Shown: positions 23,122 through 28,821 of the stretch, piece by piece
Position numbering within the stretch: position 1 is the stretch's first letter
Layout: every line of letters begins with the position of its first letter
NCBI GenBank assembly: GCA_030746295.1
Contig: JASLMY010000030.1
Location: forward strand, 1 to 28,821
Source of the DNA: Alphaproteobacteria bacterium
GTDB taxonomy: Bacteria; Pseudomonadota; Alphaproteobacteria; GCA-2731375
Length of the DNA: 28,821 bases
Reading direction: 5' to 3'
Program-made: the position numbers and the translations under genes
The notes under the pieces: model-generated
Databases searched by the model: none
Told to the model about the DNA's origin: nothing
Seen by the model: only the letters and a program-made list of their open reading frames with translations

Positions 23122-23574
23122 ATGATCCGGGTGCAGGCCGAGGACTTCGACGTCGGCGCCGAGTTGGCGGCGCTCAGCGAAGGCCGCCACGAGGTCGGCG
23201 CCGTCGCCTCCTTCGTCGGCCTGGTCCGCGACCTCTCCGAGGGGGACAGCGTCCAGGCGATGGAGCTGCAGCACTACCCCGGCATGACCGAGCGCCAGTT
23301 GGCGCGGATAGAGGACGAGGCCCGTCGGCGCTGGCCCTTGGACGAGGTGCTGATCATCCACCGCTACGGGCGGATGGCGCCGGGCGAGCGGATCGTGCTC
23401 TGCGCCGCCAGCTCGGCGCATCGCCAGGCCGCGCTCGAGGCCTGCGCCTTCCTGATCGACTGGCTGAAGACCAAGGCGCCGTTCTGGAAGCTCGAGGACA
23501 CCGGCGCCGGCGACCGCTGGGTCGAGAGCCGCGAGAGCGACGATACCGCGGCGGCGCGCTGGCAGCGCGGCTGA
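23122..23574 (+). CDS. moaE: Molybdopterin synthase catalytic subunit
   Basis: A 150-residue MoaE, which converts cyclic pyranopterin monophosphate to molybdopterin using MoaD thiocarboxylate. Key family blocks are present: VASFVGLVR, the ELQHYPGM segment, IHRYGRMAPGE and DWLKTKAPFWKLE, which holds the two catalytic lysines. It is the last gene of the tight mobB-moeA-moaD-moaE run. MoaA, MoaC and MobA must lie elsewhere in the genome. Confidence 0.96.
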   Translation: MIRVQAEDFDVGAELAALSEGRHEVGAVASFVGLVRDLSEGDSVQAMELQHYPGMTERQLARIEDEARRRWPLDEVLIIHRYGRMAPGERIVLCAASSAHRQAALEACAFLIDWLKTKAPFWKLEDTGAGDRWVESRESDDTAAARWQRG

Positions 23575-23627
23575 CGCCGATCAAGCAACAACATCAACGA
23601 CGAGAGAAAGCGGAGAGGGATACCGAC

Positions 23628-24404
23628 ATGGCTTACGACGCGTTCGACCTTTCGGGCAAGGTGGCGCTGGTCACCGGCGGCAACAGCGGCATCGGCTCCG
23701 GCATGGCCGACGCCATGGCCCAGGCCGGCGCCGACGTCTGCATCTGGGGCACCAACGAGAGCAAGAACGCCGCCGCGCTCGCCCAGCTTGAAGCGCACGG
23801 CACCCGGGTCCAGGCGATGACCTGCGACGTCGCCGACGAGGCCCAGGTTGACGCCGGCTTCGCCGCCACGGTGGCCCACTTCGGCCGCGTCGACGGCTGC
23901 TTCGCCAACGCCGGCATCTCCGGCAGCGGCAACGCCGAGCCTTTCCACGAGATGTCGACCGAGAACTGGCGGCGGATGACGGGCGTCAACCTGGACGGCG
24001 TCTTCTTCACCTTCCGGGCCGCCTGCCGCCACATGATCGAGCGCGGCGACGGCGGCCGCCTGGTCGGCACCGCCAGCCTGTCGGCGATCTCGGCCGCACC
24101 GCGTTCCATCCACTACGCCGCCACCAAGGGGGCGATGATCTCGATGCTCTACGCCCTCTCGGTCGGCATGGCCCGCTACAAGGTGACCGCGAACACCATC
24201 CTGCCCGGCTGGATCGAGACCGCGATGACCGAGAAGACCTTCGCCTGGGACAAGTTCGCCGGCAACGTCATGCCCAGGATTCCGGCCCGGCGCTGGGGCC
24301 AAGGGCAAGACTTCGGCGGCGTCGCCGTCTACCTGATGTCGGACGCCAGTTCCTACCACACCGGCGACAACTTCATCATCGACGGCGGCTATTTCCGCTA
24401 CTGA
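23628..24404 (+). CDS. SDR family oxidoreductase
   Basis: A 258-residue classical short-chain dehydrogenase. It has the NAD(P) motif TGGNSGIG (16-23), NAG in FANAGISG, a Ser in the GTASLSAIS strand, and the YxxxK pair Y163 and K167 in HYAATKG. The C-terminus FIIDGGYFRY is the usual GG dimer end. The substrate is unknown. The ATG has GGAGAGGGA upstream and lies 53 bp after moaE. Codons K185 to Y258 (24180-24401) are repeated at 28212-28433, making this gene the left border of a metal-uptake cassette. The gene itself is intact and all catalytic residues lie outside the repeat. Confidence 0.94.
   Translation: MAYDAFDLSGKVALVTGGNSGIGSGMADAMAQAGADVCIWGTNESKNAAALAQLEAHGTRVQAMTCDVADEAQVDAGFAATVAHFGRVDGCFANAGISGSGNAEPFHEMSTENWRRMTGVNLDGVFFTFRAACRHMIERGDGGRLVGTASLSAISAAPRSIHYAATKGAMISMLYALSVGMARYKVTANTILPGWIETAMTEKTFAWDKFAGNVMPRIPARRWGQGQDFGGVAVYLMSDASSYHTGDNFIIDGGYFRY
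24180..24401 (+). repeat. Left copy of a 222-bp direct repeat (3' end of the SDR gene)
   Basis: This segment, the last 74 sense codons of the SDR gene, matches 28212-28433 at 219 of 222 positions by direct comparison. The offset is exactly 4032 bp. Similarity ends sharply at the stop codon (TGA here, TAG in the other copy) and one base before AAG of K185. Confidence 0.95.
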
Positions 24405-24592
24405 GACGCGAGCACCCGCTCTGACGCGGCCGCGCCGCAGAGAAAGTAAGAACGAGTAGGGTCCAACTCCGTTTTTCCGTCTTTCAGTCGTCTCACCTCG
24501 AGATATCTGCAAACGCGGGTCCGTCGATACCTGATGCCGCCACAGGCCGAGAAGTCGGTTCCCAGTCGCGCCGGCAAAAGCGGCTCGTCCAG

Positions 24593-24642
24593 CGCTCAAT
24601 TCCGCGCCAGGGGAATTGAGCGGCTGCGCGGCGAAACCGCGC
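24593..24642 (-). terminator. Two tandem hairpins between the SDR gene and the ABC cassette
   Basis: CGCTCAATTCC (24593-24603) and GGAATTGAGCG (24612-24622) form a perfect 11-pair stem with an eight-base loop. GCGCGG-CGAAA-CCGCGC (24626-24642) is a second hairpin, six bases past the ABC ATPase stop. They lie between convergent genes and probably stop transcription of the cassette and perhaps of the SDR gene. No adjoining T-tract; TTTTT occurs at 24472-24476. Confidence 0.5.
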
Positions 24643-24648
24643 GTGGGA

Positions 24649-25407
24649 TCAGATTGCGCACAACGGCGTAATCTTGGGGCGACCGTCCCCACCGATCGTG
24701 ACCTCCACCTCGACGCCGTAGAGACGTTGGACGCGATCCGCCGTCAATACCGTTTGCGCGGTTCCGGCCGCCTCGATGCGCCCGTCCGCGAGGCATATGA
24801 CGTTGTCGGCAAACCGCGCGGCGAGGGCCAAGTCGTGCATGGCGAGCCCGATGACCATAGCGTCTTCCCTGGCCATACGGCGAACCATGTCGAGCACGAT
24901 CAATTGATGGCGAAGATCGAGTGACGCCGTCGGCTCGTCGAGCAACAGGATGCGCGAACGGCGAAAGAGAGCCTGGGCCAGGTAGACGAGCTGGCGCTGA
25001 CCGCCGCTGACCGCGTCGAGCGTTCGGCCCGCCAGCGGAGCGAGGCCGAAGCGCGCCAGCGCGGCGTCCGCCTGCGTCAGCATCCGCCTTGGTATCGAAA
25101 GGCCGAGCGAGTGCAGCCGGCCGAGAAGCACCACTTCGATGAGCGTGAGCGAGGAGCTGGCGCTGGTATCCTGTGGCATGTAGGCGACCGTCGCGCGCCG
25201 CGTCGCCGGGTCGGCCGGCGCGCCGCCGATCAGTACTGTGCCCTCCGAAGACTGGAGCCCGGCCATCGCGCGGAAGAGGGTGGACTTGCCCGCACCGTTC
25301 GGACCGATGAGAGCCGTCACGACGCCTTCGGGCAGCGCCGCCGAAGCGCCGGCGATCGCGCTGGCGCGCTTGTAGCGGACGGTTAGGCTCCGGGTCTCGA
25401 GGCTCAC
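24649..25407 (-). CDS. ABC transporter ATP-binding protein, iron-siderophore/metal-complex type
   Basis: A 252-residue ATPase with Walker A GPNGAGKST (35-43), a Q-loop in AYMPQDT, the ABC signature SGGQRQ (134-139), Walker B LLLDEP (154-159) and a switch His in AMHDL. The short FecE/FhuC/ZnuC-like layout and the FecCD-type permease next to it point to uptake of an iron-siderophore, haem, cobalamin or another metal complex. The start is GTG at 25407, overlapping the permease stop (GTGA). Last gene of the minus-strand cassette. Confidence 0.93.
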   Translation of the reverse strand: MSLETRSLTVRYKRASAIAGASAALPEGVVTALIGPNGAGKSTLFRAMAGLQSSEGTVLIGGAPADPATRRATVAYMPQDTSASSSLTLIEVVLLGRLHSLGLSIPRRMLTQADAALARFGLAPLAGRTLDAVSGGQRQLVYLAQALFRRSRILLLDEPTASLDLRHQLIVLDMVRRMAREDAMVIGLAMHDLALAARFADNVICLADGRIEAAGTAQTVLTADRVQRLYGVEVEVTIGGDGRPKITPLCAI

Positions 25408-26459
25408 CAGAAACGCCTCCGTCCGCTAAGGACGAGACCGAACAGGAGGGGAACGCCGATCACCGCGGTCACGATGCCGATCGGGATGACGCCGCCCGGC
25501 GAAACGAGCTTCGATAGGATCGACGCACCGGTCATCACGATGCCGCCGCAAACGGCAGCCATGGGCATGAGGATGCGCTGGTCCTCGCCCACCAGCCCGC
25601 GGGCGACATGCGGCGCGACGAGACCAACGAAGCCGATAGTGCCGACGAACGCCACCGCGCCCGCCGTCAGGAGGGCGACGACGACGAAAACCTTGATCCT
25701 AAGTCGGCGCACGTGGACACCGACGGCCCGGGCTCGCTCGTCGCCCAGCCGAAGCGCCGTCAGCCGCCACAGTTCGGGTATCAGCGCCGCGACCGAGACG
25801 AAGAGAAAGGCCGCAGTGATGGGAAGATTGGCCCAGGAGGCCTTCAGAAGCGAGCCGAAGAGCCAGAAGACGATGGCCTGCAGGACCTCGGGCGCCGCGA
25901 GATACTGGATCATGGACTGGAGCGATTGGAACAGGAACAGGGTGGCGATTCCCGCGAGCACCATCACCTCCGCCGACATGGCCCTGAGCCGCGCGAAGCC
26001 GTAGACCAGCGTCGCCGAGACCGCCGCCGCGACAAATGCGGCGGCGGGCACCGTGAGCCAGGGCAGGACCGGCAAGGAGACGCCGGTGAGAATTGCCAAC
26101 GACGCACCAAATCCCGCCGCGGCGGAGAACCCCAGGGTATAGGGGCTTGCCAGCGGATTGCCGAGAATTGTCTGCATGGCTACGTCGGCGACGGAAAGGG
26201 CCGCGCCAACCAGGATCGCCATCAGCGTCATGGGCAGGCGAATCTCCCAGACGATGGTCGCCACCGTCGCCGGCGATCGCGACGGTAGGAAAAGCGCCTT
26301 CACGACATCACCCGCGCCGAGAAGGGCCGGGCCGGTGAGAATGTCGACGATGATGCAGAGCGCCAGCGTCACCGTTCCCCCGGCCAGCCAGGCTAGACGC
26401 CTCGCGACGAGGCTCCGGTAGATCGGGGCGGCCGGAGCCGCCCCGTCCCTCGCGCTCAT
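25404..26459 (-). CDS. ABC transporter permease, FecCD family
   Basis: A 351-residue inner-membrane permease with about nine to ten hydrophobic helices. Family blocks are present: GNPLASPYTLGFSAAAGFGA after the third helix, an AVGVHVRRLRI cytoplasmic coupling segment, and GFVGLVAPHVAR followed by PGGVIPIGIVTAVIGVP near the C-terminus. Members import siderophores, haem or vitamin B12 with a periplasmic binding protein and a FecE-type ATPase, both encoded here. The ATG at 26459 overlaps the stop of the binding-protein gene (ATGA, 26456-26459). The frame is open further upstream, but that part overlaps the binding-protein gene and is not membrane-like. Confidence 0.95.
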   Translation of the reverse strand: MSARDGAAPAAPIYRSLVARRLAWLAGGTVTLALCIIVDILTGPALLGAGDVVKALFLPSRSPATVATIVWEIRLPMTLMAILVGAALSVADVAMQTILGNPLASPYTLGFSAAAGFGASLAILTGVSLPVLPWLTVPAAAFVAAAVSATLVYGFARLRAMSAEVMVLAGIATLFLFQSLQSMIQYLAAPEVLQAIVFWLFGSLLKASWANLPITAAFLFVSVAALIPELWRLTALRLGDERARAVGVHVRRLRIKVFVVVALLTAGAVAFVGTIGFVGLVAPHVARGLVGEDQRILMPMAAVCGGIVMTGASILSKLVSPGGVIPIGIVTAVIGVPLLFGLVLSGRRRFW

Positions 26460-27556
26460 GGCAGCTTGGTCATGTACGTCCCGTTGAAGCGGATCGGCAT
26501 GTACTTGGCGAAGAACGCATCCAGATTGGCCTGCGGATCGACATCCTCGAAGAGCTCGGGGTGCAGTGCCTTCGCCATGTACTGGAGGAAGGCGAAGTCG
26601 TAGAGCGTCCTGGCGCCGCCATGGTAAATCGCGTGCACCTGACCGCCGACCACGGCCCTCAGTCGGCTCCAGCCCGGCCGTCCCACATAGGGCCGCATCC
26701 GCTCGTGGCTGGTCCCGGGCACGACGCCGGGGCCCATCAGCACCGCCTTGTCCCGGCTCAGCCAACCCGAACCGGCGAGGAAGATCGCCTCCGGATTCTC
26801 GGCCAGCACGTATTCGGGATTGAGCGGGCCCCACTTCGCGATCTGTCCCTTGGCGATGTTGGTCCCGCCGGCCGCCTCGACGAGCCTGCCCCACATGGTG
26901 TCGCCGTAGGAGTTGTCGATCTCGCCCGCGCCCTTGCGCGCGAGTTCGACATAGACCTTCGGCCGCGCCCGCGCGCCGCTGACGCGCGTCGTGACGTCCC
27001 GGACGGCCTTGGCGTAGAGATCAGCCAGCTCCCGCGCCCGCGCCGGCTGGCCGAGGACGGCACCCAGCGCCAGCGTCGAGGTCACATGCTTCTCGACCGT
27101 CTGGGCGTTGTAGTCGAGCACGACAACCGGAACGCCGGCGGCCTCGAGCCGCTTCACCTGGTCGCCGAGCACGTGGGCCTGCCAGGCGGCGAGAATCGCC
27201 AGGTCGGGTTTCACGGAGATGGCGCTTTCCAGCGAGAAGGTTCCGCTTTCGGCCTCGCCGACGTCGGCCAGTTCGGCGATGTGCGGCACGGCCCTGACAT
27301 AGGCCTTCCATTGCAGACCGCGCCACCCCCGCCAGGTCTCGCGGGAGATGGCCACGACGCGGTCATAGGCGTCACGACCGCCGACCGCGAAGAAGTCCTC
27401 GAAGTAGAAGCCGAGCAGGATTCGTCGGGCATTGTCCGGCACCTCGACCCGGCGGTCGAGCGTGTCGGTTAAGGTGATGGTTCCGGCCAGAGCGGCTGAC
27501 GAGAGGGAGACGGCCGTCGCCAGCGTGGCGAGGCCTCTCAGGGTACGGGTGATCAT
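26456..27556 (-). CDS. ABC transporter periplasmic substrate-binding protein (iron/metal-complex type)
   Basis: A 366-residue class III (long-helix-linked) binding protein. The signal peptide is clear: basic residues at 4 and 7, a hydrophobic core, and likely cleavage after AALA near residue 24. There is no lipobox cysteine, so it is probably soluble in the periplasm. Then come TITLTDTLDRRVEVP, typical of FepB/BtuF-like proteins, an SVKPDLAILA segment and a VPVVVLDYN strand. The ligand cannot be fixed; an iron complex is most likely. ATG at 27556 with AAGGA upstream. It starts a translationally coupled run with the permease and ATPase. Confidence 0.9.
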   Translation of the reverse strand: MITRTLRGLATLATAVSLSSAALAGTITLTDTLDRRVEVPDNARRILLGFYFEDFFAVGGRDAYDRVVAISRETWRGWRGLQWKAYVRAVPHIAELADVGEAESGTFSLESAISVKPDLAILAAWQAHVLGDQVKRLEAAGVPVVVLDYNAQTVEKHVTSTLALGAVLGQPARARELADLYAKAVRDVTTRVSGARARPKVYVELARKGAGEIDNSYGDTMWGRLVEAAGGTNIAKGQIAKWGPLNPEYVLAENPEAIFLAGSGWLSRDKAVLMGPGVVPGTSHERMRPYVGRPGWSRLRAVVGGQVHAIYHGGARTLYDFAFLQYMAKALHPELFEDVDPQANLDAFFAKYMPIRFNGTYMTKLP

Positions 27557-27585
27557 GGTTCCGTCCTTGAAGAAGAGGTCCAGGT

Positions 27586-27609
27586 CCGCGCGTCCGGGCG
27601 GGCGCGCGG
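27586..27609 (-). promoter_or_regulatory. GC-rich hairpin between the DUF2946 gene and the binding-protein gene
   Basis: CCGCGCG (27586-27592) pairs with CGCGCGG (27603-27609) around a ten-base loop, within the 76-bp gap. It may protect the downstream mRNA or reduce read-through. In DNA this GC-rich such stems also arise by chance. Confidence 0.3.
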
Positions 27610-27632
27610 TCGGGTGACGGCGAACGTCCTCT

Positions 27633-28055
27633 TCAGGCGGGAGGCGCGCGGCTATGGAAGCAGGCGGCCGCGGGCGGAAAGCCAGGAAGCTCGGCTACCA
27701 GATGCCAATCGACGACCGTGGCCGGTTCCGCGGCAGGTAGTGCCGCCTCGCCCGGCGGCACCGGCAATGCGATCGACCCGAGCACCGGACACCAGAAACA
27801 GTGCTCGCCCGTGGCGTCGCGCGGTGTCGACCCGCCGTCCGGTCCGCCCGCAACCGGCGGCAGCGCCGAGCCGGTGACGACCTTCGGGCCCTGCCCGGTG
27901 CAGATGACGATATCGCCGAACGGGTCGCCCGTCCCAGCCGAAGCGGATCCGAACGTGAACGGGCCGCCGAGCTGGGCGGTCATCGCGAACTGCGCGGCGA
28001 TCCACAGGACGGCGGGGACGAGTGCCCAATGCGAATGTCGTCTCAGGTGCGCCAT
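27633..28055 (-). CDS. DUF2946 family protein (small secreted or membrane protein linked to metal uptake)
   Basis: A 140-residue protein with the DUF2946 pattern. It has an N-terminal hydrophobic signal/anchor (LVPAVLWIAAQFAMT, about 12-26), then DIVICTGQG, a Pro/Gly-rich stretch and GEHCFWCPVLG with a CxxC pair and nearby His, and a C-terminal SRAPPA. Members are often found beside TonB receptors, copper proteins or metal ABC transporters; the cysteines and histidine suggest metal binding, but function is unproven. It is first in the minus-strand cassette, 76 bp before the binding-protein gene. Its ribosome-binding site is weak. Confidence 0.75.
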   Translation of the reverse strand: MAHLRRHSHWALVPAVLWIAAQFAMTAQLGGPFTFGSASAGTGDPFGDIVICTGQGPKVVTGSALPPVAGGPDGGSTPRDATGEHCFWCPVLGSIALPVPPGEAALPAAEPATVVDWHLVAELPGFPPAAACFHSRAPPA

Positions 28056-28211
28056 CGGCCTACGGCGAGATGTCTACTGCCTCATTGTGACCTCGTTGGC
28101 GACGCATTGGAACACCTGCTGGAAAGATGCCGTCGGCCTTGACCCGGAGCCGCCCCGAGAGCAGGTGCGTCGGCACAACGGCGCCACTATGGTGCCCGAG
28201 GTCGAAGCACA
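28056..28211. other. Junction segment between the DUF2946 gene and the truncated SDR copy
   Basis: These 156 bp separate the first cassette gene from the right-hand repeat and must hold the cassette promoter. I see no clear -35/-10 pair, Fur-like AT palindrome or cobalamin riboswitch. No recognisable protein fragment is found on either strand. Confidence 0.4.
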
Positions 28212-28436
28212 AAGGTGACCGCGAACACCATCCTGCCCGGCTGGATCGAGACCGCAATGACCGAGAAGACCTTCGCCTGGGACAAGTTCGCCGGCAACGT
28301 CATGCCCAGGATCCCGGCCCGGCGCTGGGGCCAAGGGCAAGACTTCGGCGGCGTCGCCGTCTACCTGATGTCGGACGCCAGTTCCTACCACACCGGCGAC
28401 AACTTCATCATCGACGGCGGCTATTTCCGTTACTAG
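28212..28436 (+). pseudogene. 5'-truncated copy of the SDR gene (last 74 codons plus stop)
   Basis: Right copy of the direct repeat; it encodes K185 to Y258 of the SDR protein with no amino-acid change. The three base differences are at 28256 (GCG to GCA), 28313 (ATT to ATC) and 28430 (CGC to CGT), all synonymous, and the stop is TAG instead of TGA. It lacks the Rossmann motif and the Ser-Tyr-Lys triad, and no ribosome-binding site serves the GTG at 28215, so a working enzyme cannot be made from it. Confidence 0.93.
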
Positions 28437-28821
28437 AGCGGACTTCGTTCAGCCGGATTCGGCCACCGTGGGGAGGTCGCGGGCGGACTCCCTTCCCCGT
28501 TGTCTCCGACGACGGCGCAAGATCAGACCTTGAGGCACTGAACCGACCCGCTCGTCAGATCGAAGCGACACCATTCGGGATGGGGGTCAAAGCCGACGGC
28601 AATGCAGCAGATCGTCGGAAGGGAGTTTTCCGCGTGGTCGCCTCGTGTCCGTCCCCTCGGTCACGGAACCCCCTAACCGGAGGGACGCGTCTTGGGGGCT
28701 CGGGTCGACTGGGAACCGCTTTGAGGCCGGGAATGTCGAACAGGCCTGCTTGATCGTCGCCAGAATTCAGAAACGGGGACCGCCACGGGCTTCCGCTGCC
28801 TTTCTTCGTCTCAACCAATCG
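28437..28821. other. Unassigned sequence at the right edge
   Basis: No recognised gene follows the truncated SDR copy. On the minus strand a frame is open from the window edge to 28555 (about 88 codons, with a possible TTG start at 28818). It is Arg/Pro/Ser-rich and matches no family I know. It could be a partial hypothetical gene, an insertion-sequence flank or chance. The plus strand is also open here, which lowers trust in either. Confidence 0.3.

Noticed and set aside
28056..28211. Cobalamin riboswitch or Fur box upstream of the metal-uptake cassette.
   Set aside because: The conserved B12-box and GGGAA/CCGC core are not in order, and no AT-rich Fur-like palindrome is present.
24180..28436. 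Composite transposon or insertion-sequence pair flanking the cassette.
   Set aside because: The flanking repeats encode the C-terminus of an SDR protein, not a transposase, and no terminal inverted repeats are visible.

Overview
The window is GC-rich, densely packed bacterial DNA. It looks like an alphaproteobacterial chromosome, probably from a Rhodospirillales-like lineage. This rests on high G+C, alphaproteobacterial-looking protein sequences, and the gene order uvrC-pgsA followed by molybdopterin genes; it is an inference, because no rRNA or other phylogenetic marker is present. I see no tRNA, rRNA, CRISPR array, integrase or recognisable transposase.

Left part (1-11.1 kb), carbon and nitrogen catabolism. 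A partial CoA-transferase gene runs off the left edge, divergent from a CmcJ/NvfI-type oxidoreductase. An operon on the minus strand encodes a tetronate kinase (otnK), its partner decarboxylase (otnC) and a GNAT acetyltransferase. It is divergent from an A/T-richer class III aminotransferase gene, and the space between them carries a cluster of GGTGC/GCACC half-sites. Next is a minus-strand operon of a ThDP enzyme, a DAO-type flavoenzyme and a PNPOx-like flavoprotein, divergent from a second DAO-type flavoenzyme. A beta-hydroxyacid dehydrogenase follows that could supply the threonate-oxidising step for otnK/otnC.

Middle part (11.1-18.4 kb). A glutathione transferase, an orphan HigA-like antitoxin with no toxin beside it, a one-helix membrane protein, a DUF2332 protein, uvrB with long tails, a VOC-fold protein and a CaCA-type calcium/sodium antiporter all lie on the plus strand. 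A 500-bp noncoding gap follows, with an AT-rich patch and a perfect DnaA-box sequence inside a small dyad.

Right part (18.4-24.4 kb). uvrC and pgsA are followed by a tightly overlapping molybdenum-cofactor set (mobB, moeA, moaD, moaE) and an SDR oxidoreductase.

Far right (24.4-28.8 kb). This is the most unusual feature. The last 74 codons of the SDR gene are repeated almost perfectly 4032 bp downstream (219 of 222 bases by eye; all three differences are synonymous, and the stop codon is changed). Between the two copies lies a compact metal-uptake cassette on the opposite strand: a DUF2946 protein, a periplasmic binding protein, a FecCD-type permease and an ATPase. The layout, one complete gene plus one 5'-truncated copy flanking foreign cargo, is what a single-crossover (Campbell-type) integration or a gene-end-replacing island would leave.
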